A stretch of DNA of 64,000 bases from Roseomonas gilardii subsp. gilardii (GTDB taxonomy: Bacteria > Pseudomonadota > Alphaproteobacteria > Acetobacterales > Acetobacteraceae). Below are positions 7,907 to 17,447 of the stretch, in pieces. Both the position numbers and the translations under genes were made by a program. Under the pieces are notes generated by a model. It was not told the DNA's origin, made no database searches, and was given only the letters and a program-made list of their open reading frames with translations. Location of the stretch: positions 310,001 through 374,000 of the forward strand of contig NZ_CP095555.1 in assembly GCF_023078375.1 (NCBI RefSeq), in the 5' to 3' direction. Each line of letters starts with the position of its first letter. The first letter of the stretch is position 1.

Positions 7907-10900
7907 ATGATGCTCCACGCCATTGCCGCCATCCTCTCCACCGCTCTCGCCCGGCACCTGCTCCTGTCCGTGGTACCGCTCCTCTACGCCGTCACGCTCG
8001 GCATGGCGGCCGATGGGCCGGTGATGCAACGTTCCGGACAGGATTCCAAACAAGGTCCCGGCTGCACCGGCATCGTGCGCGCCGACATCGTGGCGCTCGA
8101 ACAATCCTATCTGCTGAACCGCTTCGGTGCCTTCGTCCCTGCGGGAATGCTCTTCGCCCTGCGCCACGACGTCGTCTCGCTCGATGCCTCGCCCGAACTC
8201 CGGCCTGGTCGGGTCCGCCTGCGGCCGGACAAGCGCCCTCGGCCCCTGGTGCTGCGCGTGAACGAGGGCGAGTGCCTCGAAGTCACCTTCCAGAATCTTC
8301 TGCGTCCCGATTGGCAGGAGGAGGGCGGCGTGCTGCCCGACCATGGCGGGAGCCTCCCCGGCCACACCGCGAGCCGTCCCGGTGAGCGGCCGCGCCAGGC
8401 GAGGGTGCGGCCGGGACCGGTCAGCCTCGACGCGCCACGCACGCGCGCGGCGTCCTTTCATGTCGCGGGACTGGAACTGGCGCCGATCACACCGCGCGAT
8501 TGCCCTCGGGACGCAGCCTGCGGCGGTGACGGATCGAATGTCGGCATTCCGGGCAGCCAGGGCGTCGTGTTCAATCCCGCGACCTCCGCCGCGGTCAGGA
8601 GCGGCTTCGATCTCGGCTCGCTGGCGAAGCCCGGCCAGCGCGTGGTCACGCGCTGGCATGCGGAGCGGGAGGGCGCCTATTTCGCCTATTCCACGGCGGC
8701 GCCCGTTGGCGGAGAGGGCGATGGCGGGCAGATCGGCCTCGGCCTCTTCGCCTCGGTGAATGTCGAGCCGCGTGGCGCGCGCTGGTACCGCTCCCAGGTG
8801 ACACATGAGGAACTCTGGGCCACGGCAAAATCCACCGCCGGCGAAGGTCACGGCTATCCCAGCATCGCCTATGAGGCCCCGCATCCAGACCCGAAGCGCA
8901 TCATGCCAGATGGCAGCCGCGTCCCGCTGCTCAACATGCGCGACGCGCAGAACCGCATCACGCACAGCGACCTCAACGCCATCATCGTGACGCCGCCCGG
9001 CCCCACCCCCTGCCGGCACTACGCCAGCGACTGCGCCAGGCCCTTCCGCGAATTCACCGTCATCCTGCATGACGAGGTGCCGGCACGGCAGGCCTTCGAC
9101 GTGCTGGAGAACGAGAACAACCCGCTCTCCAAGATCCGCGACGGCATGGGCATCAACTACGGCGCCTCAGGCATGGGATCGCTGGTGGCGGCGACGCCGG
9201 CGCAGATGAACCGGCCGCCGCTGCAGAACTGCCCCGAATGCCGCGCCGAGGAGTTCTTCCTCAGCTCCTGGGCATCCGGCGACCCGGCGCTGATCCTCGC
9301 CTATGACGGCGACACCCCGTCCGGTGTCCGCTGGCCCGACGATCCATCCAACGTGCACCACTCCTATCTCGGCGACGCGGTGCGGTTCCGCAACCTGCAT
9401 GCGGGGCCGAAGGAGACGCATGTCTTCCACCTGCACGCCCATCAATGGGTGATGGATGCGACCGACCCGGATTCGAGCTATCTCGATTCCCAGACCATCT
9501 CGCCCGGCACCACCTTCAGCTACGGCATCGAGTTCGGCGGCACCGGCAACCGCAACTACACGCCGGGCGACAGCATCTTCCACTGCCACCTCTATCCGCA
9601 TTTCGCGCAGGGCATGTGGGAACTCTGGCGTGTCCATGACACTTTCGAGGATGGCCTGCATGGCCGGAGCTGGTTCCGCCCGGATCAGCCCGCCGGCCCT
9701 GACAACGACCCGCGCTGGCGCAACCTTCCGGATGCGGAGATCGCCGCCGGCACCGCCGCGCCCGCGCTGGTGCCGGTCCCCGGCTCGGCGATGGCACCCC
9801 TGCCCACGGCCGAATTCCCCGGCTATCCGCACTACATCCCGGGACAGACCGGGCACCGCCCGCCACAGCCCGTGCTGGACATGGATGTGCGGGCCGATGC
9901 GGACTGGACGGACATGGCGTCCGAACCTCCTGGCGAAGCCGTCATCAATGGTGGCCTGCCCCGGCATGTCGTGCGCGCGGGCAGGCTGGACACCGCCATC
10001 GACAACCCGGGGGTGCTCGAAGCGGCACTTTCACGCGGTGGAGCAGCCGCGCAGGTGATCGCACAACGGGTCAGCCGGCAGGCCGATCCGCGCGATTTCG
10101 CCGCACTCGCCTATGAATGGGCGGAACTCGAAATCGCTCCGCTGCCGCACAGTGGCGTGGACAGCGAGAAACGCGCCATGACGTTTCACGAGGGAAAGCT
10201 CGGCACGCCCGGTCTCGTACCGGTGACGCAGCCGCAGGCACCGCATCCGGAATGGTGGCCGACGCCTGGCGCCTATCGCACCGTGCGAGCGCCCCTGGTG
10301 AGTGTGCAGAGCCCGCCCGCCCAGGGTCAGGACGCCCTGTTCTTCGTCAATGGCCTGCCACGCGCGCCCGGCGCGCCCTTCGCCAATCCCTGTCCGGCCG
10401 AGGCGCCGGAGCGTGACTACCGTGCCGCCTTCATCCAGACCGAGCTCGTCTACAACCGGCATGGCTGGTTCGATCCGCAGGGGCGGATCATCGTCCTGGA
10501 GGACGACATCCACCACATCATCGACCCGGCCACGCGCACGCGCCTGCCGGAGCCGCTCTTCTTCCGCGCCAATTCCGGCGAATGCATCGTCTTCCGCTCG
10601 ACCAACCTGGTGCCGAGCCTGCTGAACGTCGATGATTTCCAGATCGCCACGCCGACCGACACGATCGGCCAGCATATCCACCTGGTGAAGTTCGACGTCA
10701 CCTCCTCCGACGGTTCGGGCAATGGCTGGAACTACGAGGACGGCACCTTCTCGCCGGAGGAGGTGCGCGAGCGTGTTCTGCGCCACAACGAGTCTCCGGC
10801 CGGTCAGGCCCAGCCGCTGACCCTTCGCGAGCATCCGCTCTTCCTGCCGGGTGGCACGATCCACGAGGCGGCGCAGCGTGAGCCGGCACTCTACGCCTCC

Positions 10901-13900
10901 CTGCTCGAAAAGGGACAGTGCGCGGCCAGGGAACCCGGTGAATCGACCGGCGACTATCTGAAACGGCTGATGCTCCATCACCCGTTCTGCGGCGCGCAGC
11001 GGACGACGCAGCGCTGGTGGGCCGACCCGGTCCTGAGCCGCCGTCCCGACAGGCGCGACCGCGACAACACGCTGCGCACCGTCTTCACCCATGACCATTT
11101 CGGGCCCAGCTCGCATCAGCAGCACGGGCTCTACGCCGCTCTGGTCATCGAGCCGGCGAACTCGCTCTGGGTGCGCAGCGGCGAGGCTCCGCTCACCCGG
11201 CAGGAAGTGGCCGACCTCCGGGGCACCCAGCCGCTCGACCTCGCGGCGCAGCAGCAATGCCGCGACCGGGCCGAGGCGCTGGCGGCGGGCAATCCCGACC
11301 CCGTTTCCGACGACGCCACGCGCGTGCGCTGCAAGCTGTTCGGCGGCTCGGACCTCACCGCTCCCACCGCGGCGGCGATCCGGCGCGACGGCAGCCACCC
11401 GCTCTCGCCCATCGAACCGCGCATCCCGCTTCGCCTGCGTGCCGATGGCGGCCCCACGGGCACCATGGCCGATATCATCGCACCCCGCTGTGTGCGGGAC
11501 GGCAATTCCATCAGCCAGGTGAACGCGGCGGGCGAGGATGTGTCGCTGCAGCCCGAATCCGGCCGCACGCCGCGCCCCGCCGGTCAGGCCGACGCCGCCT
11601 GCATCCCGGCCGACCAGAACCGGCGGGAATTCGCGCTCGCCATCGCCGATTTCGGCATCGCCTATACCGCCGCGCTGGAGCCGGTGAATCCCGAACCGCT
11701 GGGCGATGCCGGCTTCCGCGACAACACCGCCCTGCGCTTCGGCCGGCGCCACGTGGCGGCCACGCCGGCGCGTCCGCTCGCCATCTCCTCGGAAGACCCG
11801 GGGAGCCAGTACTTCAACTACCGCCACGAACCCGTGGCCCTCCGCATCAGCGAGGCAACGCCGGACCCGCGCCTCGGCGGCGTGAGCTACCGGCAATCCA
11901 CCTTGCGCGCGGACCTGCAAAGTGCCTGCCTGCCAGGGCAGACGGATTGCCTCGGCGACATGGCCAATGCCTTCAGCAGCCGCGTCCATGCGGGGCGTGA
12001 CGCGCTGCTCGCCACGACGGCGCAATCCGTCGAGGTGCATGGCGCGACGCGCGATCTCCTGCGCGGCACGCCCTATGAGGCGCAGCTCTCGCAGGTGGTG
12101 GCGGCGGTCGAACAATGGCGCCGCGATTTCAACTGCGCCCTCTATTCCCGGATGCTGATGCCGGCCACGGATGAGGGCGGCGCCTGCGACCCGCGCATCG
12201 AGCGGCGTGAGGCCTGGCGCCTCTTCGGCGATCCGGCCACCCCGATCTTCCGCGCCTTCGATGGGGAGCGGGCGCAGATCCGCCTGATCCAGGGCGCGCA
12301 GGAGGCCCAGCATGTCTTCACCATGAACGGCGTGCGCTGGCGGCGCATGACCGACGCGGCGGGCACCGGCTTCATCAACGCCCAGCCGATCGGCATCTCC
12401 GAGCATTTCGAGGCGGATATCGCCGTGCAGAATGTCGGAACCCCTTCGGTGGACCAGCTCTATTTCGGTTCCTCGGTGGATCAGGTCTGGGACGGTCTCT
12501 GGGGCATCATGCGGGTGACCAACCCGGAAAGGACCGCGGGCGCCGCCACGCTGCGCCTGCGCGGGGCCACGCAGCAGCAGGGTCTCGTGGCCGCCGTCGC
12601 GGATGAGGTCATCCGACCCGCTCTCCGCGCGGCGGGTGCGCAGACGCTGCCACCGACGATCCGCGCCCTGGCCGGCACACCGGAAGCCGCGCGCATCGCG
12701 GCGGCCACGACCCTGCCGGCGTCCCTGGGCCGGCCCGCTTCGCCGGATCGCAACGTGGCGCCCCTCGCTCTTCCGGCCCCACGGCTTGCCGACGATCGGG
12801 AGCGCGCCGTCTGCACGCCGGAGCCCGGGCAGCCCCTGGCCTATCGTGCCTTCGACGTCAGCGCCGTGCGGGTCTGCGACCTCCAGGGCGACTGCGACGC
12901 TCCGCAACGCAGCGGGATCGAGTACAGTCAGCGCTTCGGAATCCGCGACGACCGCGCCATCATCTATGTGCTGAATGAGGAGCGCCGCTGCGACGGCACG
13001 ACCCCCGCGGCGGGCTGCGGGTCGAGCGCACCGCTCTCCAACGCCCAGGTGCTGGAACGCCTGCGGCGGGACTTCGCCCGCAAGGACCGCCAGATCGAGC
13101 CGCTGGTGATGCGCGCCCCGGCGGGCGCCTGCCTGGAAGTGACCCTGCGCAACCATCTGCCGGCGGTGATGGAGGATGGCGTTCCGCCCGGCGAGGACGG
13201 GCTCGCGCGGGAGGTGGAGGAGCGCCGCGCCTACCACAACTTCCTGCCGATGATCACCGACGGGTTCAACGTGAACCAGTTCCGCAGCTCGGCCTCGGTG
13301 GGCCTGTCCGCGCCACGCCTGTCGCAGAACATGATCGCGGCGGATGGCAGCAATGTCGGCTGGAACGGCCTCGCCGCCGACCGCCTGCGCGGGCTCGACG
13401 AGCGGGCCTGGGGCCAGGGCTCGCTGGTGCCGCCCTGTCATCCGCAGGATACGCGCTGCGGCACGGCGGAAATCTTCGGCGGCCTGCGGCGATTCTGGTG
13501 GAGCGCCACGGATTTCGCGCCGGGCAGCAACCTGCCCGCCGAATTCGGCGCCCTGCCGCTGCGCAGCCTGGCCGACCCGGTCAAGCATCCGATGCACGGG
13601 CTGGGCGGCGCGCTGGTGATCGGCCCCGAAGGTTCCGATGTCTGCACCGACAACCGCTTCGCGCGGCGCCGGCGCGACGGCAGCCTCGTGCCGGGTGGCG
13701 TCAGCGCCGAGATCTGCCAGCGCGGCGGCAGCCGCTATGTCGATCACGTGCTGATGGTGCAGGACGCGGTGAACGCGACGCGCGGCGGCATGCCGCTGCC
13801 CAACCTCTCGGGTGCCGAGGAACCCGATGACTACGGCCTCAAGGCGCTGAACTACCGCACCGAGCCGCTCTGGGCACGCAGCGTGAACGAGGTGAGTGTC

Positions 13901-14398
13901 GCCTTCGAGCAACGCCAGGAGGCGGACTACGCCGCCATCCTCAGCTCGCGCATGCTGACCGGTGGCCGCTGCGCCGCCGGCATGCCGCCCACGGCGTTCC
14001 GGCCCGGCCAGCCCTGCGACCCGGAGACGCCGATCCTGACGGCCCGGCCGGGCGAGCCCCTGCGGCTGCACATCGTCCATCCCGGCGGCCATACGCGGCA
14101 GCAGGGTTTCGCGGTCAGCGGCCATGGCTGGAGCCCCTTCCCCTGGGCCGCCTCGACGCGCGGCCCGCTGGCGCCGCCGGTCTTCAGGCCGGAGGAAGGC
14201 TATTACCGCCAGGGCGTCACCAACGGCTTCGGGCCGATGATGGGGGTGACCTACGGCCTCCAGGCGGGCGGCCGGTCGGGCATCGCCATGGACTACCTCA
14301 TCCGCAGCCAGGCGAGCTTCCTGTTCGATGGCGGCCTATGGGGCCTGCTGCGCGTCACCCCGCCGCCCACACGCTCCGCGCCGAGCGGAAGGAAGTGA
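7907..14398 (+). CDS. Giant multicopper oxidase, MnxG/McoA-like size, permuted copper motifs
   Basis: A 2163-residue secreted protein with a hydrophobic leader ending near LGMAADGP. Copper motifs are clear but out of the usual order. HVFHLHAHQW (HxxHxH, about residue 505) and HCHLYPHFAQGM (HCHxxxHxxxxM, about 559, a type 1 site with Met axial ligand) come first. GQHIHLVKFD (HxH, about 923) and THDHFGPSSHQQHG (about 1062) follow. Laccases carry the last two first. Three repeats of an EPL-x-x-RA-x-x-GEC-type strand (near residues 120, 880 and 1730) and a repeated DGSNVG suggest several cupredoxin pairs, as in ceruloplasmin. The ATG at 7907 has GGGAGGAAA upstream; a GTG at 7856 is less likely. 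First gene of a six-gene operon. Such giant enzymes include bacterial Mn(II) oxidases; the substrate here is inferred. Confidence 0.82.
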   Translation: MMLHAIAAILSTALARHLLLSVVPLLYAVTLGMAADGPVMQRSGQDSKQGPGCTGIVRADIVALEQSYLLNRFGAFVPAGMLFALRHDVVSLDASPELRPGRVRLRPDKRPRPLVLRVNEGECLEVTFQNLLRPDWQEEGGVLPDHGGSLPGHTASRPGERPRQARVRPGPVSLDAPRTRAASFHVAGLELAPITPRDCPRDAACGGDGSNVGIPGSQGVVFNPATSAAVRSGFDLGSLAKPGQRVVTRWHAEREGAYFAYSTAAPVGGEGDGGQIGLGLFASVNVEPRGARWYRSQVTHEELWATAKSTAGEGHGYPSIAYEAPHPDPKRIMPDGSRVPLLNMRDAQNRITHSDLNAIIVTPPGPTPCRHYASDCARPFREFTVILHDEVPARQAFDVLENENNPLSKIRDGMGINYGASGMGSLVAATPAQMNRPPLQNCPECRAEEFFLSSWASGDPALILAYDGDTPSGVRWPDDPSNVHHSYLGDAVRFRNLHAGPKETHVFHLHAHQWVMDATDPDSSYLDSQTISPGTTFSYGIEFGGTGNRNYTPGDSIFHCHLYPHFAQGMWELWRVHDTFEDGLHGRSWFRPDQPAGPDNDPRWRNLPDAEIAAGTAAPALVPVPGSAMAPLPTAEFPGYPHYIPGQTGHRPPQPVLDMDVRADADWTDMASEPPGEAVINGGLPRHVVRAGRLDTAIDNPGVLEAALSRGGAAAQVIAQRVSRQADPRDFAALAYEWAELEIAPLPHSGVDSEKRAMTFHEGKLGTPGLVPVTQPQAPHPEWWPTPGAYRTVRAPLVSVQSPPAQGQDALFFVNGLPRAPGAPFANPCPAEAPERDYRAAFIQTELVYNRHGWFDPQGRIIVLEDDIHHIIDPATRTRLPEPLFFRANSGECIVFRSTNLVPSLLNVDDFQIATPTDTIGQHIHLVKFDVTSSDGSGNGWNYEDGTFSPEEVRERVLRHNESPAGQAQPLTLREHPLFLPGGTIHEAAQREPALYASLLEKGQCAAREPGESTGDYLKRLMLHHPFCGAQRTTQRWWADPVLSRRPDRRDRDNTLRTVFTHDHFGPSSHQQHGLYAALVIEPANSLWVRSGEAPLTRQEVADLRGTQPLDLAAQQQCRDRAEALAAGNPDPVSDDATRVRCKLFGGSDLTAPTAAAIRRDGSHPLSPIEPRIPLRLRADGGPTGTMADIIAPRCVRDGNSISQVNAAGEDVSLQPESGRTPRPAGQADAACIPADQNRREFALAIADFGIAYTAALEPVNPEPLGDAGFRDNTALRFGRRHVAATPARPLAISSEDPGSQYFNYRHEPVALRISEATPDPRLGGVSYRQSTLRADLQSACLPGQTDCLGDMANAFSSRVHAGRDALLATTAQSVEVHGATRDLLRGTPYEAQLSQVVAAVEQWRRDFNCALYSRMLMPATDEGGACDPRIERREAWRLFGDPATPIFRAFDGERAQIRLIQGAQEAQHVFTMNGVRWRRMTDAAGTGFINAQPIGISEHFEADIAVQNVGTPSVDQLYFGSSVDQVWDGLWGIMRVTNPERTAGAATLRLRGATQQQGLVAAVADEVIRPALRAAGAQTLPPTIRALAGTPEAARIAAATTLPASLGRPASPDRNVAPLALPAPRLADDRERAVCTPEPGQPLAYRAFDVSAVRVCDLQGDCDAPQRSGIEYSQRFGIRDDRAIIYVLNEERRCDGTTPAAGCGSSAPLSNAQVLERLRRDFARKDRQIEPLVMRAPAGACLEVTLRNHLPAVMEDGVPPGEDGLAREVEERRAYHNFLPMITDGFNVNQFRSSASVGLSAPRLSQNMIAADGSNVGWNGLAADRLRGLDERAWGQGSLVPPCHPQDTRCGTAEIFGGLRRFWWSATDFAPGSNLPAEFGALPLRSLADPVKHPMHGLGGALVIGPEGSDVCTDNRFARRRRDGSLVPGGVSAEICQRGGSRYVDHVLMVQDAVNATRGGMPLPNLSGAEEPDDYGLKALNYRTEPLWARSVNEVSVAFEQRQEADYAAILSSRMLTGGRCAAGMPPTAFRPGQPCDPETPILTARPGEPLRLHIVHPGGHTRQQGFAVSGHGWSPFPWAASTRGPLAPPVFRPEEGYYRQGVTNGFGPMMGVTYGLQAGGRSGIAMDYLIRSQASFLFDGGLWGLLRVTPPPTRSAPSGRK

Positions 14399-14402
14399 AG
14401 CC

Positions 14403-15038
14403 ATGGCTGTCGCACCCATCGTCAGCGACGCGGACCTCGCCCATGGCTGGTGGCTGGACTGGGGGCAGGACCCGGCGGCCGGGCAGGGGCTGCCGGCGCG
14501 GAACTGCCCGGTCGGCGACGTGCTCGCCCTGCGCAGCATGCCGCTGCTGCCGGGCCAGCTTCCGGCCACGCTCGACTACCCGCTCCGGCAGACCACGGTG
14601 CGGGTGAGCGGGATGGGGGTGGAACTGCGCTTCTGCGGCCCCGGCCTCGATGTCTGCGTTCTGGAGAATGACGGCCTGCTGGTGGCGGCCTGCTCGCCCG
14701 GCCCGCCTTCTGCGAGCAGCGCTCCCATCCGGCTGCGCTTCTCGCAGCCGGTCCAGTCGCTGGGCTGCTTCGTTGCCGGCAGTTCATCCACGCAACCGGC
14801 GGGCACCCCCTACACCGCGCGGCTCTGGGTGCGCCAGAGCCGGAGCGGTTCCTTCGAAGCGGCCATTTCAGGAAATGGCGTCACGGGCGCGCGGGGCCGC
14901 TACCCGGCCGCCCGGACGGCACCCTTCCTCGGCGCCCGTGGCGACCGCGGCATCGTGGAGGCGCGCTTCGACATCGCGCCGGCCACACCTGGCGCGGTGG
15001 ACCAGATCGCCCTCTGCTCGCTCCTGGCGCTGAGCTGA
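14403..15038 (+). CDS. Unknown protein of the giant-oxidase operon
   Basis: This 211-residue protein starts at ATG 14403, four bases after the oxidase stop, with GGAAGGAAG just upstream. It begins MAVAPIVSDADLAHGWWLDW with no signal peptide, although all other genes of the operon appear to be exported. The composition suggests a beta-sandwich: alternating Val/Leu strands, Ser/Thr/Gly loops and several Cys (NCPVG, RFCGPG, VCVLEN, AACSPG, LGCFVAG). I do not recognise the family. Tight spacing to both neighbours implies it works with the oxidase, perhaps as an assembly or partner protein. Confidence 0.6.
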   Translation: MAVAPIVSDADLAHGWWLDWGQDPAAGQGLPARNCPVGDVLALRSMPLLPGQLPATLDYPLRQTTVRVSGMGVELRFCGPGLDVCVLENDGLLVAACSPGPPSASSAPIRLRFSQPVQSLGCFVAGSSSTQPAGTPYTARLWVRQSRSGSFEAAISGNGVTGARGRYPAARTAPFLGARGDRGIVEARFDIAPATPGAVDQIALCSLLALS

Positions 15039-15045
15039 GGCGGGG

Positions 15046-16896
15046 ATGCGCCGCTCCCTCATCCTCCTCGGCTGCATCGCCGCCATCGCCGCGCCGCGTG
15101 CGGAGGTTCCGCAGCCCCGCGCGGGGGAGGGGGCGCAGGACGGCCTGCGCGTCACCTGGCGCTACGAGGGCCGGGAGGAGCCGGGGATCGGCATGCTGGA
15201 GATCCGGGTCAGCGATGCCGCGACCGGCGCGCCGGTACGCTACGAGCGGGGCCGTCTCGTCGCCTGGCTGCAACGCCGCCGCGCCGCCCTGCCGGAGGCG
15301 GAGACCACCTGCGCGGACCGCGTGCGCCTGCTGGCGCGGCAGGGCATCGGCCAGCGCGCGGATATCGACCTCAACACCCACCGGATCGTCACCCTCAACA
15401 CGGATGGGACGCTCGCCGTCGTCAATCCTTTCGTGCCGCTGAACAACGCCAAGCTGGAATCGATCGTCGAACTGGGGGGCACGCCACGGGCCTGGCTGCC
15501 CATCCCTGAACGGATGGAAGCCTGGGTGGTCCTGGCCGATCCGCACAGGCTGGTGAGGGTGGATCTCCAGTCGCGCCGCATCGGACGGAGCATCGCGCTG
15601 CCGGGCGAGGCCAGCGAGGCCGCGCTCGGCTGGGAAGCGGCGACCGGCCGGCTGTTCCTGGCCCTGGGGGGGCGTCAGGGGCTCGGCGTCGTCACGCCCG
15701 ACCACCCCGAGGCGCCGCTCGCCCTGCTGCCCGGCGCCGCACCGGAATCCCTGCTCGTCGCCGATGGCCTGCCGGCCCCGGTGACCGGGCATGAGGGTGG
15801 GGACGTGGTGCTGCATGCCACCGGGGCCGAACGGCACTGGACCCTTCCCGGCGGCGGCAGGGTCGGCCTGCTGGCCCATAGCGCGCAGGCCGGGCGCATC
15901 ATCGCCGCGACGGCGGATGGCCGCCTCGCCTGGATCGATCCGGGCAGTGCCGGCGCCGCTCCCGAGCGGGTGGTGGAGCTGGGCCATCCGGCCACGGCGC
16001 TCGCGCTGGCCGATGGCGGGCGGCGCGCTTTGGTGATGGGCGGCGGGCAGGCGAGCCTGCTCGACCTCGCCACCGCCCGGGTCGAGGCCAGGATGCAAAC
16101 CCTCCCCCAGGCCCATGAACTGCTGCTGACCGACCGCTTCGCCTATGCGCTGAGCCTCCCCGAAGGGCGCGCCACGCTCTGGCCGCTCGGCGATCTGCGG
16201 CAGGGCCTGGTGCATCCCGTGGAGGTAACGCTGGGACGGGCGGGGGTGGCGCTTCCGCCAGGCGGCGCCGCGCATGCCGCCCCGCTGCCCAGCGGCACCG
16301 GCATCCTGGTCGCCTCGCCCGCGGATGGCATGGTCTATCAGTATGGCGAAGGCATGATGGCGCCGATCGGCAGCTATTCGAACTACCGCCGCGCCGCCTT
16401 CGGCCTGCATGTGCTGGACCTTTCGCCGCGAGAGGTGGCGGCGGGCCTCTACCGCAGCCCGGTGCGGCACCTGCGCGGCGGCCCGCATGAGCTGGTGCTG
16501 GCCGGCGCCTCCCCGCGCTTCGCGCTGTGCGGGCCGCTCGATCTGCCTGCCACCGCGGCATCTCCGGCCATGCCGGACACGGCGTTGCGCGTGGAACTGG
16601 TCACGCTGCGGCGGGAGGAAGCGTCGCCGGCCACGATCCGAATCCGCGTGGATGCTGTGCGCGAGGGCAGGGCGGAACCGCTCGACGGTATCGCCGATCT
16701 GGAACTGCTCCTGTTCGACCGCCACACGGCCTGGGAGGGGCGCGCCCCACTCCGCGCCGCGGGTGCTTCCGGCGAATATGCCGCGCGGATCGCCATCCCC
16801 GCCGGGGCCCGGGTGGAGGCCATGGTCGGCAGCGATTCCCGCAATCTCTCCTTCGCCGCGGGCCGCATCGGCGTCCTGCCCGGGGCTTCGCCATGA
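15046..16896 (+). CDS. Exported beta-propeller-like protein of the oxidase operon
   Basis: A 616-residue protein with a short hydrophobic N terminus (MRRSLILLGCIAAIAAPRAE). The middle (about 110-430) has repeated segments of the YVTN/WD propeller type, for example NTHRIVTLNTDGTLAVVNPF, RLVRVDLQSRRIG and ASLLDLATARVEARM. Each pairs a binding or value phrase with a strand ending in a charged turn. The last 120 residues form a separate beta-rich domain. Two cysteines (TTCADR and FALCGP) are visible. The stop overlaps the SCO1 start (ATGA at 16893-16896). A scaffold or substrate-sensing role beside the oxidase is inferred; function unproven. Confidence 0.62.
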   Translation: MRRSLILLGCIAAIAAPRAEVPQPRAGEGAQDGLRVTWRYEGREEPGIGMLEIRVSDAATGAPVRYERGRLVAWLQRRRAALPEAETTCADRVRLLARQGIGQRADIDLNTHRIVTLNTDGTLAVVNPFVPLNNAKLESIVELGGTPRAWLPIPERMEAWVVLADPHRLVRVDLQSRRIGRSIALPGEASEAALGWEAATGRLFLALGGRQGLGVVTPDHPEAPLALLPGAAPESLLVADGLPAPVTGHEGGDVVLHATGAERHWTLPGGGRVGLLAHSAQAGRIIAATADGRLAWIDPGSAGAAPERVVELGHPATALALADGGRRALVMGGGQASLLDLATARVEARMQTLPQAHELLLTDRFAYALSLPEGRATLWPLGDLRQGLVHPVEVTLGRAGVALPPGGAAHAAPLPSGTGILVASPADGMVYQYGEGMMAPIGSYSNYRRAAFGLHVLDLSPREVAAGLYRSPVRHLRGGPHELVLAGASPRFALCGPLDLPATAASPAMPDTALRVELVTLRREEASPATIRIRVDAVREGRAEPLDGIADLELLLFDRHTAWEGRAPLRAAGASGEYAARIAIPAGARVEAMVGSDSRNLSFAAGRIGVLPGASP

Positions 16897-17447
16897 CCCG
16901 CCGCGCCCTGCTTCTCGCCTCGTTGGCTATCTCTCTGGCCACCACGGCTCGCCGGGCCCATGCGGAGCGCATCGTTCTGCCCGGCGTGTCCCTGCTGGAC
17001 CAGTCGGGCACGCCGCGCTCCCTCGCCGGGATCGCCCGGGGGCGCCCGGTGGTGCTGAGCTTCTTCTTCACCGGCTGCACCACGATCTGCCCGCCCCAGA
17101 CCTCCGCGATGCAGGTCCTGCAGGAGGAGCTGCGGGGTACGGCCGGGGCGCGTCCCCTGCTGCTTTCCATCACCCTCGACCCGCTGGGCGACACGCCGGA
17201 GGCGATGCGCGCCTATGCGGGGCGCTTCGGCCTCCTGCTGGGCCCCGAGCATGACTGGTTCCTGCTCGGCGGCGACCCGCAGGCGCTGCAACGGGTCTGG
17301 ACCTCGTTCGGCCAGCCCGGCGCGCGGCCGGAGGAGCATGCCGCGCAGATCTGGCTCGGGGCACCGGACGGCCGGACATGGCGGCGGGTCGGCGCGCTGA
17401 CGCCGCCCGGGCAGGTGGCCTCCATGTTGCGGGAGATGGCGCCGTGA
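16893..17447 (+). CDS. SCO1/SenC-family copper chaperone
   Basis: A 184-residue exported thioredoxin-fold protein. The N terminus MTRRALLLASLAISLATTAR is a signal peptide. The copper-binding motif GCTTICPPQ supplies Cys62 and Cys66 (CxxxC), and the conserved histidine is probably in EEHAAQIWLG near residue 150. SITLDPLGDTPE matches the SCO family SVDPxxDTP segment. SCO proteins insert copper into CuA of cytochrome c oxidase or act as thiol reductases. Position between oxidase partners suggests it delivers copper to the giant oxidase rather than to CoxB, which lies 29 kb away. Both ends overlap neighbours by four bases (ATGA and GTGA), indicating coupling. Confidence 0.88.
   Translation: MTRRALLLASLAISLATTARRAHAERIVLPGVSLLDQSGTPRSLAGIARGRPVVLSFFFTGCTTICPPQTSAMQVLQEELRGTAGARPLLLSITLDPLGDTPEAMRAYAGRFGLLLGPEHDWFLLGGDPQALQRVWTSFGQPGARPEEHAAQIWLGAPDGRTWRRVGALTPPGQVASMLREMAP

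Noticed and set aside
10031-14125. Very long minus-strand open frame opposite the giant oxidase
   Set aside because: It mirrors codon bias of the plus-strand gene. The product is Arg/Ala/Gly/His-rich, has no recognisable motif, and the plus strand carries clear copper motifs and a signal peptide.
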